A stretch of 64,000 bases of DNA from Anaerospora hongkongensis (GTDB taxonomy: Bacteria > Bacillota > Negativicutes > Sporomusales > DSM-15969), in assembly GCF_004339805.1 (NCBI RefSeq), contig NZ_SLUI01000007.1, positions 205,061-269,060 on the forward strand, read 5' to 3'. The notes under the pieces were generated by a model. It was given only the letters and a program-made list of their open reading frames with translations, was not told the DNA's origin and searched no databases. The position numbers and the translations under genes are program-made. Within the stretch, counting starts at the first letter, position 1, and each line of letters starts with the position of its first letter. This document shows, piece after piece, positions 19,292 to 28,236 of this stretch.

Positions 19292-20494
19292 ATGAAAAAA
19301 CAGGACAATGCAGGTTATGATACGCTAATTATTCATGCCGGACAGTCACCTGATCCGGTTACGGGTGCGCTTGCCACGCCGATTCATCAAACTTCTACCT
19401 TTGTGTTCGCTAATGCCGAACAGGGCGCAGCCCGGTTTGCACTAGAAGAAGCGGGCTATATTTACACACGCCTGGGCAATCCGACACAGCATGCACTCGA
19501 GGAAAAAATGGCGGCGCTCGAAAACGCGGAGGCAGCATTAGCAGTTGCCTCGGGAATGACGGCAATTGCGGCAGCACTGTGGACCTTATGTGAAAAAGGC
19601 GATCATATCATTGCAGCTGAGACTTTGTACGGCTGCACACATGCCCTATTGTCACACAGCATGCCGAAATTCGGCATTGAGGTCACTTTTGTGGATGCTG
19701 TTAATTTGGACAATATCGGTAATGCCGTGCGCCCGAATACAAAAGTGATTTATATCGAAACGCCTGCTAATCCAACGCTGGCAATTATTGATATTGCAGC
19801 AGCAGCAGCTCTGGCGCACAAGCACAATTGTAAGCTTATGGTCGATAATACGTTTATGTCGCCCTATTGTCAGCGTCCGATGGCGCTAGGAGCGGATATT
19901 GTTGTTCACAGCGCGACGAAATATTTGAATGGTCATGGCGATGTTATTGCCGGTGTTGTTTTAGGCAAACAGGAATTTATAAATGATGTGCGTTTAATTG
20001 GTGTAAAAGATATTACCGGCGGCTGCATCAGCCCTTTCAATGCGTGGCTGACCCTGCGAGGCTTGAAGACGCTTGGCGTCCGGATGGAGAGACATTGTCA
20101 AAATGCCCTCAAAGTTGCTGCTTTTCTGGCAGACCATCCGGATGTGGAAAATGTAAATTATCCCGGCTTGCCCGGACATCCTCAGCATCAATTGGCAAAA
20201 ACACAAATGACACATTTTGGCGCGATGATTAGTTTTGAAATAAAAGGGGGAGTGGAAGCGGGGCGCAGAGTAATGAACAGTGTCAGACTTTGCCTTTTGG
20301 CAGTCAGCCTTGGCGATACGGAAACCCTGATTCAGCATCCGGCTTCGATGACGCATTCGCCAATACCCCGTGAGGAACGCATGAAAGCAGGGATTACGGA
20401 TGGACTGATCCGTTTATCGGTTGGCCTGGAGGATCCGAAGGATATTATACTTGATTTGGACCAGGCAATTCGAAAAAGCCAGCTTCTCACCTGA
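19292..20494 (+). CDS. megL: Methionine gamma-lyase
   Basis: PLP enzyme that splits L-methionine to methanethiol, ammonia and 2-oxobutyrate. 400 aa from the ATG 8 nt after AGGAGG (a nearer ATG is only 2 nt away). Features: [10 protein letters not shown], Tyr113-Gly-Cys115 in LYGCTHAL matching the Tyr/Cys active-site pair that marks methionine gamma-lyases, and the Schiff-base Lys in [12 protein letters not shown] sigma-54 promoter precedes it, and its 3' end overlaps by 8 bp the convergent sigma-54 activator gene. The 2-oxobutyrate product is a possible substrate for 2-oxoacid:ferredoxin oxidoreductases. Confidence 0.93.
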   Translation: MKKQDNAGYDTLIIHAGQSPDPVTGALATPIHQTSTFVFANAEQGAARFALEEAGYIYTRLGNPTQHALEEKMAALENAEAALAVASGMTAIAAALWTLCEKGDHIIAAETLYGCTHALLSHSMPKFGIEVTFVDAVNLDNIGNAVRPNTKVIYIETPANPTLAIIDIAAAAALAHKHNCKLMVDNTFMSPYCQRPMALGADIVVHSATKYLNGHGDVIAGVVLGKQEFINDVRLIGVKDITGGCISPFNAWLTLRGLKTLGVRMERHCQNALKVAAFLADHPDVENVNYPGLPGHPQHQLAKTQMTHFGAMISFEIKGGVEAGRRVMNSVRLCLLAVSLGDTETLIQHPASMTHSPIPREERMKAGITDGLIRLSVGLEDPKDIILDLDQAIRKSQLLT

Positions 20495-22076
20495 GTGAGG
20501 AATCCTTATTAAGAAGGTAAGCAAGGCCATATCGGCGTATTTTTGTTAAAACCGCAGTATGAGAGATGCCGATCTCGCGGGCCGCACCCCGGGCGGTTCC
20601 GTGCTTTCTGAGTGCCTGCTCCAGATGAAATTTCTCTGTATTGCCGATCACCTGTTTCAGGCTTTTTTTGCTGGTCTTCGTATGAAATGCACTGTTTTCC
20701 CAGTCGGGCGTGAGCAATAGGTTTTCAATATCAATTTCCTTGCCTGAAGTTAGATGAAAGGCCCGGAGGACGACATTTTGTAATTCCCGTACATTCCCCG
20801 GCCAGCCGTACTGGAGCAATGCGTCCAGTGCCGCCGGAGAAAATTCCAGCTGTCTGTTTAATTCTGTGCCATATTTTATATGAAAGTGCCGTAATAGAAT
20901 GGGAATATCTTCAGGACGCTGTCTCAGTGGAGGAATTTGCAGCGGAATAACAGTAATGCGGTAGTAAAGGTCCTGACGAAATTGCTTGGCAATAACCATT
21001 TCTTCCAGGTTCCGGTTTGTAGCGGCAAGAATGCGCACATCAACAGCTACATCCCGGTTTCCTCCCAGCGGGCGAAAAATGCCTTCCTGCAGAACGCGCA
21101 GCAGCTTTCCTTGTAATGGCAGCGGCAGCTCGCTAATCTCATCTAAGAAAAGCGTTCCCTGGTGAGCGGCTGCAAATAGTCCTGCTTTACCGCCTTTTCT
21201 CGCACCGCTGAATGCTCCGTCCTCATAGCCGAACAATTCACTTTCCAGCAATGCCTCCGGAAGAGCGGCACAATTGATTGGCACGAAGGGGTGAAGCCGG
21301 CGGGAACTGGCCTGATGTATAGCCTGAGCAAACATTTCCTTGCCGGTACCGCTCTCACCGCCGATTAAAATGCTGCAATTCGTCGCAGCTACCCGCTGGG
21401 CTATTTGAATTAGTTCTTTCATGGAAGGACTGACATAGACGATATCTCTAAATTCAAATTTGGTATTGTGCATGATCGAATTAGCAAGTTGTTTGGCAGA
21501 TTTCATACTCTTTAAGGTAGCAACGGCACCAACGAATTGCTCATTCTCATCCTGAATGGGACGACCGGTACACAGATAGTGCAGGGTACCGCGCGGCGTA
21601 GGTATGAACATCTGCTGATGCTCAAATGCTTTTCCGGTCAGAAGCTCATCGAATAGTGTGTTTGGTCCGGTAAAGCAGCTAATGGGACTGCCGATGACCT
21701 TATCCTTGTCAATACGTAAAAGCTGTGCCGCTGCAGAATTGATATAGCGGATCGCTCCCTCTGAACTTAAACCGATAATACCCTCGTTCGTAAATTCCAG
21801 AACGGCCTGCAGCTCTTTTTCCCGTTGTTCATGAGGCTGCAGAGGGATGGTTACAATGCTTTGAACATCCTGGTGCTGTAATAATTCTTGCTTTAAAGCT
21901 TCTTCAATACTGTTTTTACCATCGGGAGGACCATCTAAAGAGAACTTGATAAAAATCTGGCCGGTGGATACTTCCATAGACCTGATGCTAACTCCCTTAA
22001 GTGAAAAAACCTGAGTTACTTCCTGGATCATACCAATGCGATCGTCAGTCTTTAACAGCCAGCGGATGATAGGCAT
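20487..22076 (-). CDS. Sigma-54-type activator with ACT, PAS and AAA+ domains (TyrR-like)
   Basis: 529 aa from the ATG with AGGAG 8 nt upstream; a longer frame extends into the terminator and is rejected. Order: N-terminal ACT domain (residues 1-75, [18 protein letters not shown]), PAS domain (about 90-195), AAA+ with Walker [10 protein letters not shown], the loop GAFSGA (usual GAFTGA) and [12 protein letters not shown], and a C-terminal HTH ([20 protein letters not shown]). ACT domains bind amino acids, so it likely senses methionine or a relative and activates megL from the sigma-54 promoter at 19228. The Ser for Thr in the sigma-54 contact loop is tolerated in some family members. Confidence 0.92.
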   Translation of the reverse strand: MPIIRWLLKTDDRIGMIQEVTQVFSLKGVSIRSMEVSTGQIFIKFSLDGPPDGKNSIEEALKQELLQHQDVQSIVTIPLQPHEQREKELQAVLEFTNEGIIGLSSEGAIRYINSAAAQLLRIDKDKVIGSPISCFTGPNTLFDELLTGKAFEHQQMFIPTPRGTLHYLCTGRPIQDENEQFVGAVATLKSMKSAKQLANSIMHNTKFEFRDIVYVSPSMKELIQIAQRVAATNCSILIGGESGTGKEMFAQAIHQASSRRLHPFVPINCAALPEALLESELFGYEDGAFSGARKGGKAGLFAAAHQGTLFLDEISELPLPLQGKLLRVLQEGIFRPLGGNRDVAVDVRILAATNRNLEEMVIAKQFRQDLYYRITVIPLQIPPLRQRPEDIPILLRHFHIKYGTELNRQLEFSPAALDALLQYGWPGNVRELQNVVLRAFHLTSGKEIDIENLLLTPDWENSAFHTKTSKKSLKQVIGNTEKFHLEQALRKHGTARGAAREIGISHTAVLTKIRRYGLAYLLNKDSSLR

Positions 22077-22190
22077 AAGAAGCACTCCTAATTTTCGATA
22101 TTTAGGATTGATAAACGTTCGCTGCGTTTCTTTATGCCTATTCGTGAGCAGCCTGCCTAATCCTGCTAAGTGAAGGGGGGCTGTCGAACT

Positions 22191-22244
22191 AAAAGGGTGC
22201 CGCAAAATGCTTTTCTCTAAAGCGTTTTGCGGCACCCTCTTTTT
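22191..22244. terminator. Intrinsic terminator
   Basis: A long stem (AAAAGGGTGCCGCAAAA with TTTTGCGGCACCCT) and terminal T run lie between the two minus-strand genes, downstream of the unknown protein at 22249. Arms and loop resemble the hairpin at 6379-6424. Confidence 0.9.
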
Positions 22245-22248
22245 AGCT

Positions 22249-22899
22249 CTAAACCACACAGCCAATTTTATGGTTCAAGATATTGACAAAATTCTTTTGC
22301 AGAAACTGATCGTGGTAGAAATTTTTGCACATCTCAAACAGCTGGGCTGCAGTCAAACCGATGTCTTCTTCCACAACCTCCGGAAATTCGCTATTGTCCA
22401 GTAAGGAATGGGCGATTTCGTAAGTGCTTGCAAAAATCCCGATATGCAGAACCGAGGTGTTTTTATTCCAGAAGGCATTAAAATGCTGGCAGAAGTCTTT
22501 TAGCTTAGCCAGGCAGGCTGCGCTGTCCAAATCCCAATACGTATTCAGCTCAAGAATAGCAGATTCCATAGCCTGGGCATGAATAGAACCAGAGGTTTGG
22601 AGATACGCAATAAACTCCTGACTGGAGCATACCGGAAACGCCAAAGCATCATCGGAACCATTCAACGTATAATAGAAAGCCAGGGGAAGCTGGATATATT
22701 GAATAAAGCCAAGTACGGATTTTACATCAGGGTAACAGGCCCAATTATTATCAAGCGTATTTCGCCGATAATCAATGATGGCTGTATTAACAAAAAGTGA
22801 TTCATGGGCAGCTTTGACAGGGGTAAAGCTGCTTTGCCACAAATCCTTTTTGTTGGCTAAAAGATTCTCCCAGTAGTGATACTGATTGTATTTGCACAT
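22249..22899 (-). CDS. Protein of unknown function, 216 aa
   Basis: I do not recognise this family. The product is 216 aa, soluble, rich in aromatic residues and predicted mostly helical, starting MCKYNQYHYWENLL; no signal peptide, membrane helix or known metal motif is visible. It lies 36 bp downstream of the zinc-free S4 gene on the same strand and ends before a terminator, so it is probably co-transcribed and under the same Fur/Zur-like operator. A role in metal-limited growth is a guess from context only. Confidence 0.7.
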   Translation of the reverse strand: MCKYNQYHYWENLLANKKDLWQSSFTPVKAAHESLFVNTAIIDYRRNTLDNNWACYPDVKSVLGFIQYIQLPLAFYYTLNGSDDALAFPVCSSQEFIAYLQTSGSIHAQAMESAILELNTYWDLDSAACLAKLKDFCQHFNAFWNKNTSVLHIGIFASTYEIAHSLLDNSEFPEVVEEDIGLTAAQLFEMCKNFYHDQFLQKNFVNILNHKIGCVV

Positions 22900-22935
22900 G
22901 CAGGTTATCCTCTTTTTAATGCATAGTGGTACGAA

Positions 22936-23529
22936 CTATTTGGAATACAGTTCAATTGCCAGAATTTCATTTACTTCGACAGGAATTTCCTCCCGGTTAG
23001 GCAGGCGAAGCAGTTTTCCGCTGAACTGATCAAAATCCTTTTCAATATAGGGCAGATCAAAAGATTTCAGCTCAAGAAAATTAGAAGTGAACATTGCGTT
23101 CTCTCTGGAGGCGCTTTTTAGCGTTATAATCGCGTTGGGTTTTATATTGCAAGAAGGAATATCAACTTTCCTGCCATTTACCAGTATATGACCGTGCCGA
23201 ACAATTTGTCTGGCCTGACGGATAGAATTAGCAAATCCAATACGGTACACCAGATTATCTAACCGGCATTCAAGGGCTTTTAACAAAGCAACACCGGTAA
23301 TTTCTTTACTTTTCTTCGCATTTTCAAGATAGCGGACAAACTGTTTTTCAAGAATACCGTAATAGGCCTTGATTTTTTGCTTCTCCAGCAGCTGCAGCCC
23401 GTACTCGGAAAGTTTGCGGCCAGCCCGGCTGTTATCCTTGGTAGCCCGTTTCATTGCCTGTGGATGGCCAAAAATATTGACACCCAGGCGGCGGCTTAAT
23501 TTAAAGCGTGGTTCTCTTCGCGTAGCCAT
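22936..23529 (-). CDS. rpsD: Ribosomal protein S4, zinc-ligand-free paralogue
   Basis: 197-aa S4 protein of the small subunit, needed for 16S folding. The S4 RNA-binding domain is clear ([40 protein letters not shown]). The N-terminus lacks the CxxC...C zinc cluster of the primary S4; it reads [21 protein letters not shown]. Such C-minus paralogues replace zinc-binding r-proteins during zinc starvation in other bacteria. A promoter TTGAAT-17-TACAAT (minus strand) is overlapped by a Fur/Zur-type box at 23597, which supports derepression under metal limitation. Primary rpsD would be in the main ribosomal operon elsewhere. Confidence 0.93.
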   Translation of the reverse strand: MATRREPRFKLSRRLGVNIFGHPQAMKRATKDNSRAGRKLSEYGLQLLEKQKIKAYYGILEKQFVRYLENAKKSKEITGVALLKALECRLDNLVYRIGFANSIRQARQIVRHGHILVNGRKVDIPSCNIKPNAIITLKSASRENAMFTSNFLELKSFDLPYIEKDFDQFSGKLLRLPNREEIPVEVNEILAIELYSK

Positions 23530-23596
23530 AGTGATAAATCCTTCCTTTTATAAAATATCTAGTGAATGAAAGTTACTTGCCTATTGTAACATAAAT

Positions 23597-23615
23597 GATA
23601 ATGATATTCAATATC
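23597..23615 (-). promoter_or_regulatory. Fur/Zur-family operator over the rpsD2 promoter
   Basis: The 19-mer GATAATGATATTCAATATC matches the Fur consensus at 17 of 19 positions, and is within a perfect 10-1-10 inverted repeat at 23599-23619. On the minus strand it covers the -35 (23606-23611) and spacer of the promoter whose -10 is at 23583-23588. Fur and Zur boxes are similar; the regulated product favours Zur. Confidence 0.78.
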
Positions 23616-23738
23616 ATTAAAGCGGCAGAGAAATAATTGACTTTTCACTGGTCACAGACTAGTGTATAACTAAAATAGCGAATAAGTGCAAGCTGCAGCT
23701 AGTCACCGCTATCCGTGCAAGAAGGGGGCTGATGTGAA

Positions 23739-24449
23739 ATGAATAGTGCCGAAATATTCTTTGGAACGCTGCTGGGCGGCATAATATCTTTTTTTTCACC
23801 TTGCATATTTCCATTACTGCCAGTGTATTTAGGTTATTTAGCCGGCGATAATGAATTATTCGCAATGCCAGATATGGATAAATCCACCTATAAGGCCCGG
23901 CAGCGCAACCTGCAATGGAACGTGCTTTTGTTTGTAGCAGGAATCAGTACGGTGTTTATCACATTAGGCTTTTTGGCAGGTACCCTAGGCAATCTGCTGA
24001 TAGAAGCTATGCCGGCGCTTGCCAAAGGTGCGGGGGTACTGGTTATCATTTTTGGTTTGCTGCAGCTCGGTCTAATTCAGCTGCCTTTTCTTCAGCAAGA
24101 GCGAAGAGTGATTTTTTCCCGCAGGCAGGGGGGCTGCGTTAAAGCCTACATGCTGGGACTGGCGGTAAGTTTTGGCTGGACACCATGTGTGGGACCGGTG
24201 TTGAGTTCCATTTTGCTGTTGGCAGCAACCCAGGGGGGCGCAATGAGTGCAGCGCTGCTGCTGGTTGTTTATACCGTGGGGTTTTGTTTGCCTTTTTTAG
24301 CAATTTCACTTTTTACGAGTGTTTTTTTGCGCCACTATAAGAAGATTTACCCTTATTTTGGCTGTATTAGAATAGCTGGAGGAATTTTTTTAATTGGCAT
24401 AGGCATTTTGTTGTTTACAGGCAAGCTGAATATTCTCCAGGCCTTGTGA
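23739..24449 (+). CDS. ccdA: CcdA-type thiol-disulfide transmembrane protein
   Basis: 236-aa protein with six membrane helices that passes reducing equivalents from cytoplasmic thioredoxin to extracytoplasmic proteins such as apocytochrome c. The two redox cysteines are seen in FFSPCIFPLLPVYLGYLAG and GWTPCVGPVLSS, the hallmarks of DsbD/CcdA. No thioredoxin-like partner or heme-lyase gene adjoins. The presence of a c-type cytochrome at 14804 shows a need for it. It is divergent from the S4 paralogue. Confidence 0.93.
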   Translation: MNSAEIFFGTLLGGIISFFSPCIFPLLPVYLGYLAGDNELFAMPDMDKSTYKARQRNLQWNVLLFVAGISTVFITLGFLAGTLGNLLIEAMPALAKGAGVLVIIFGLLQLGLIQLPFLQQERRVIFSRRQGGCVKAYMLGLAVSFGWTPCVGPVLSSILLLAATQGGAMSAALLLVVYTVGFCLPFLAISLFTSVFLRHYKKIYPYFGCIRIAGGIFLIGIGILLFTGKLNILQAL

Positions 24450-24539
24450 GATCGCTTGAGGAAACCAGGCAAGCGCAAAAAGGATTTATTGTGCCTTTAG
24501 AGAAGCTATAATCAATTCCGGTAAAAGCAGGTGAGTTGA

Positions 24540-25613
24540 ATGAGAATAGGTGCACGGATTATCAAAACAGGAATTGCTGTAACCATAACCATGTTCATCT
24601 GTAAGGTGTTGAATCTGGAACCAGCTTTTTTTGGCGCTGTTTCGGCTGTTATTAATATGCAGCCCTCGATTTTCTTAACGGTAAAGACGGCACGGGATCA
24701 AATTCTGGTGCATCTTCTGGGCGTCGGTGCGGGGCTGCTGTTTGGCTATTTACTTGGCGGCAATCCTTTGGTGATGGGGCTCGTAACGATTATCATGATT
24801 TCTGTGTATTTAAAATTGAATTTGCAAAGCGGAATTTCCATGGGGATTGTTGCCGCCGTATTTGTTTTAGGTTCCAGTCAGGAGCAGTTCCTGCCACATG
24901 CCTTAAACCGGTCAGCTGTTATTTTTGCCGGCCTGACTACGGCAATGCTGGTTAATATACTGCTTTGGCCGCCCCGGTACAGCAACCAATTTAAAACTAA
25001 GCTGCAAGAAAGCAGTGAACAAGTGGTGCTGTATTTCTGCCGGGCAATTCAGGAATATGTTCAAATTGAAAACGCCAGGCCCGTTTTTGATCAAAAGTAC
25101 AAGGAAAAAGTACATAAGCTGAACCAGGAAGTTCGTCATTTGGCAGTGCTGCTGAAGCGGGAAGGGGAAGTATCGTCCTTTGGTCCTTTAAAGCAGCGGG
25201 AATGGCTTATCAGAGCGGAAAAGCTGCTTGACTATAACGAAACATTAACGGAAAAGGCTGACCGAATTTATGAGCTGGTACCGCAGCGGTTTGAACGCAG
25301 GCAGGCGGCAGGAGCATTGCCGGTCAGCAATGAGTTTAAGGTTATTCTGGAAATTCTGCAAAGTGGCTGCTCGTCAGTCAGCCGGCTGAATGGTAAATTG
25401 CAGCAGGCGATCATTGAAGAACAGCCGATTGAAGCGGAAGAGATTAGTGAAGACTATTGGGAGAAATTAACGAAAGCTATTGAAGAGTGGCAGCCTAAAC
25501 TGACAGGAAGTTACTACATTCATCCCTTAATTGAAGCTGCAGTTATGGCCAGTGAAATTAAGTGGGCATCGCGGCAGGCCAAAAAGCTCCTGCAGGAAGT
25601 AACCGCCAAATAA
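24540..25613 (+). CDS. Aromatic acid exporter family protein (ArAE_1/FUSC-like)
   Basis: 357 aa: four to six N-terminal membrane helices within residues 1-145 (RIIKTGIAVTITMFICK at the start is typical of the YgaE/ArAE_1 group), then a charged, helical cytoplasmic domain of about 210 residues. This is the half-size Firmicutes version of the FUSC/AaeB exporters. Substrate is not predictable. An AGGTGAG site precedes the ATG and a terminator follows. Confidence 0.85.
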   Translation: MRIGARIIKTGIAVTITMFICKVLNLEPAFFGAVSAVINMQPSIFLTVKTARDQILVHLLGVGAGLLFGYLLGGNPLVMGLVTIIMISVYLKLNLQSGISMGIVAAVFVLGSSQEQFLPHALNRSAVIFAGLTTAMLVNILLWPPRYSNQFKTKLQESSEQVVLYFCRAIQEYVQIENARPVFDQKYKEKVHKLNQEVRHLAVLLKREGEVSSFGPLKQREWLIRAEKLLDYNETLTEKADRIYELVPQRFERRQAAGALPVSNEFKVILEILQSGCSSVSRLNGKLQQAIIEEQPIEAEEISEDYWEKLTKAIEEWQPKLTGSYYIHPLIEAAVMASEIKWASRQAKKLLQEVTAK

Positions 25614-25617
25614 CAAG

Positions 25618-25641
25618 AAAAAGGGGACAGTCCCCTTTTTT
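25618..25641 (+). terminator. Intrinsic terminator
   Basis: AAAAAGGGGAC pairs with GTCCCCTTTTTT directly after the ArAE gene and only 21 bp before the next start. Confidence 0.85.
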
Positions 25642-25662
25642 GTATACAACGAGGTTGATAAG

Positions 25663-26247
25663 ATGAGTCATTTTTTTGCCTTTTTATCCCGTATGAAATT
25701 GATACAGCGCTGGGGTCTGATGCGCAATGTGGCAGCTGAAAATATTCAAGAACATAGCCTGCAGGTCAGTATGATTGCTCATTGTCTGGCGGTTATCCGC
25801 AATACGCATTTTGGGGGCAATGTTGATGGTGCGCAGGCGGCTCTCCTGGGGATGTATCATGAAGTATCAGAGGTGTTTACCGGGGATATGCCGACACCGG
25901 TAAAGTATTTCAATCCCCAGATCAAAGCGGTTTATAAAAATATTGAAGATTTAGCGCAGCAAAAGCTCTATCATATGCTGCCCCAAGAGTTAAAATCCAG
26001 TTACCGGAATCTCCTGATCAGGAATGAAGAGGATGCAGAGCTTTGGATACTGGTAAAAGCGGCTGACAAGCTCAGTGCTTATTTAAAATGCCTCGAAGAA
26101 TTGAAAGCTGGCAATCAGGAATTTGCAGCGGCTGAAAAAACGGTTAAGCAGGAGCTGCTTGACTCACCTTTGCCGGAAGTCCACTATTTTATGGAGGTAT
26201 TTATGCCAAGCTTTCTGTTGTCTTTGGATGAACTGAATGAAGAATAA
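25663..26247 (+). CDS. YfbR-type 5'-nucleotidase with HD-to-HE change
   Basis: 194-aa HD-domain protein of the 5'-deoxynucleotidase YfbR family, which dephosphorylates deoxynucleoside monophosphates. Visible are the first metal His in EHSLQVSMIAH, the GDMPTPVKYFNP signature and the later Asp in VKAADKLSAYLKC. The central pair is His-Glu (MYHEVSEVFTGD) where E. coli YfbR has His-Asp, a substitution in a metal-binding residue that may alter or reduce activity. Flanked by terminators, so monocistronic. Confidence 0.88.
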   Translation: MSHFFAFLSRMKLIQRWGLMRNVAAENIQEHSLQVSMIAHCLAVIRNTHFGGNVDGAQAALLGMYHEVSEVFTGDMPTPVKYFNPQIKAVYKNIEDLAQQKLYHMLPQELKSSYRNLLIRNEEDAELWILVKAADKLSAYLKCLEELKAGNQEFAAAEKTVKQELLDSPLPEVHYFMEVFMPSFLLSLDELNEE

Positions 26248-26252
26248 AAGGC

Positions 26253-26296
26253 AAGGAAAAAGCTGCGCTGTAAATGTACAGAGCAGCTTTTTCCTT
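26253..26296. terminator. Bidirectional intrinsic terminator
   Basis: AAGGAAAAAGCTGC pairs with GCAGCTTTTTCCTT between the convergent YfbR-like and AraC genes. Confidence 0.9.
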
Positions 26297-27063
26297 TACC
26301 TGGCATGAGTAAGATACTGATTATTTCTAAATTCCAGTGGTGTGAATTTGGTGAATTTCTTAAAAAGTACTGTATAGTAATTCTGGTTATTAAAGCCTAC
26401 CGCAAGAGCGACATCCAAAATTGAGCCCGTCTCTTTCACTAGCAGTTCTTTGCTTTTTTCAATGCGGATTTCATTTAAGTACCGGGAGAATGTTTTTCCA
26501 GTTTCTTTTTTAAACAAGCTGCAAAAATAACTTTTGCTGATGGAGAGAGTCTTGGCAATGTCGTCCAGCGTAAACGGTTCGTGATAGCGGGCATCAAGGC
26601 AGTCAAGTGCTTTCTTTACATATAGGCTGTAGGGCATTTGATAAAATGCTGTAACTTTTTGTTTTACATAGAGACTATCGGCAGCGATATTGCGGATTAA
26701 CGTGATAATATGGGGGATACAGCATTGGGGCTTATACAAGATGCCGGGGACCGTTGTCTGCGGACAGGTCGTATAAGGGCCGAGGATATGTAAGCCTCTG
26801 TTACTGTTTTTTGCGCAAATTAAGAAAGCGGTATAGGCAAGCGAATTACTGCACGTGATGGTTACCGACTGTTCTTCAGTTGCCGCTAAAAGCTGCTGTT
26901 TGGCCTGCTCGAAGATATTCTGCCGGTAGAGCCGTTCTTCTAATTGTCTGCTGTAACCGGCTGAGGAGAGCGGCGTACCGTCGAACTCAAAGGAACAGAT
27001 GGGAATATGAGTACATAAAAATGCCATGCGGATGGTTTCTTGAATATGTTCTTTTACTTGCAA
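26296..27063 (-). CDS. AraC-family regulator with PocR-like sensor
   Basis: 255 aa from a TTG preceded by GGGAGGAG. The N-terminal 140 residues have several Cys (CTHIPICSF, CPQTTVPG, QCCIPHI) and resemble the PocR ligand-binding domain; the C-terminal 100 residues are a double AraC HTH (FTLDDIAKTLSISKSYFCSLFKKETGKTF and LDVALAVGFNNQNYYTVLFKKF, given here in parts). It is divergent from the siderophore operon, so activation of that operon by its own ligand, as with AraC-type siderophore regulators, is the likely role. Confidence 0.9.
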   Translation of the reverse strand: MQVKEHIQETIRMAFLCTHIPICSFEFDGTPLSSAGYSRQLEERLYRQNIFEQAKQQLLAATEEQSVTITCSNSLAYTAFLICAKNSNRGLHILGPYTTCPQTTVPGILYKPQCCIPHIITLIRNIAADSLYVKQKVTAFYQMPYSLYVKKALDCLDARYHEPFTLDDIAKTLSISKSYFCSLFKKETGKTFSRYLNEIRIEKSKELLVKETGSILDVALAVGFNNQNYYTVLFKKFTKFTPLEFRNNQYLTHAR

Positions 27064-27161
27064 AATAATCTCCTCCCAGAGTTAGTGCAAAAGATCGAAA
27101 TATGCTAATAAAAATAGTAATATTTTGATAAGAAAGCTGGCGAAAAAGTGGTACCTTAATT

Positions 27162-27180
27162 GATAAAGATAATTAATATC
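27162..27180 (+). promoter_or_regulatory. Fur box upstream of the siderophore uptake operon
   Basis: GATAAAGATAATTAATATC matches the Fur 19-mer at 16 of 19 positions. It overlaps the possible -35 TTAATA (27173-27178), which is 16 bp before TAAAAT (27195-27200). The gene it precedes is an iron-siderophore binding protein, as expected for Fur. Confidence 0.75.
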
Positions 27181-27291
27181 ACTAAACGTCTATCTAAAAT
27201 AGTACTTTCGTAACGACAAAGAAGCAAGACTTTTTTTGCAGCGTGGTTACCATGACGCTAGCGTTACAAGAGGGCAAAGGAGCAAAAAGCA

Positions 27292-28236
27292 ATGAGAAAA
27301 ACAATCGTAGTTGTTCTGGCAGGGCTACTGATGACAATACTAAGCGGCTGCGGTCAGGAAAATGAACCAAAAGCTGCCGTAAAAAATAATTCGGGCCAAG
27401 TCCGGTCTATACACTATTGGGGCCAGGTATACACTGTGCCGGAAAAGGTGGAAAGAATCGTGGTCACCGGTGCACTTGAGTCGCTCGAGGATGCCGTGCT
27501 ATTAGATGTAAAACCGGTTGGCGCAATGACGGTTGGAGGAACTTTTCCTGCTATGCTGGCAAGTATCACGCAAAAGACGGTCCCGATTGGTGAGCAAAAA
27601 CAGCCTAATTTCGAGGCTATTTTGAAGCTGTCGCCGGATATCATCTTAAGCAGTGATAAATTTCCGGCAGGTACGGCTGAACAATTGCAAAAAATTGCGC
27701 CTGTCATTCCGGTATCCCATATTGCTACTGCCGGTGAAGCCAATCTCCTATTACTGGCAGAGTTGACCGGAAAGAGCAGTTTAGCCCAGGAGATTCTGCA
27801 AAAGTATCATGAGCAGGTTAAAGCAGTACAAGCACAGCTGCAGGAAAACGTACGGAACAAAAAAATTATTGCCGTACGATTCCGAGCTGGCAATCTGAAT
27901 ATTTATCCGGAAGATGTTTTCTTTAATGAAATTATTTATCAGGATTTAGGGTTGGCAGTACCTGCGGAAATAAAAGCCGCCAAGGCTCAGGAAATTATTT
28001 CGCTGGAAAAGTTAAGCGAAATGAATCCGGATGTGATCATCCTGCAATACGCAGCAGGAGAAAACCTGGCGCAGCCAAAGGCACTGGAGGAGCTGCAGCA
28101 AAATGCGATTTGGCGCAATTTAACGGCAGTTAGAAATAAGCAGGTCTTTGTTAATATTGTCGATCCATTAATTCAGGGAGTGGCTATAGGCGGAAAAATG
28201 CAATTTTTACAGGCTTTTGCTGACAGGCTGCAATGA
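27292..28236 (+). CDS. Iron-siderophore ABC transporter substrate-binding lipoprotein
   Basis: 314 aa with a lipoprotein signal peptide ending LSGC (Cys20) and the FecB/FhuD-type bi-lobed fold connected by a long helix (VERIVVTGALESLEDAVLLDVKPVGA; SPDIILSSDKFPAGTAEQLQ in parts). It captures a ferric siderophore outside the membrane for the permeases encoded next. ATGA overlap with the following permease gene. Confidence 0.93.
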   Translation: MRKTIVVVLAGLLMTILSGCGQENEPKAAVKNNSGQVRSIHYWGQVYTVPEKVERIVVTGALESLEDAVLLDVKPVGAMTVGGTFPAMLASITQKTVPIGEQKQPNFEAILKLSPDIILSSDKFPAGTAEQLQKIAPVIPVSHIATAGEANLLLLAELTGKSSLAQEILQKYHEQVKAVQAQLQENVRNKKIIAVRFRAGNLNIYPEDVFFNEIIYQDLGLAVPAEIKAAKAQEIISLEKLSEMNPDVIILQYAAGENLAQPKALEELQQNAIWRNLTAVRNKQVFVNIVDPLIQGVAIGGKMQFLQAFADRLQ

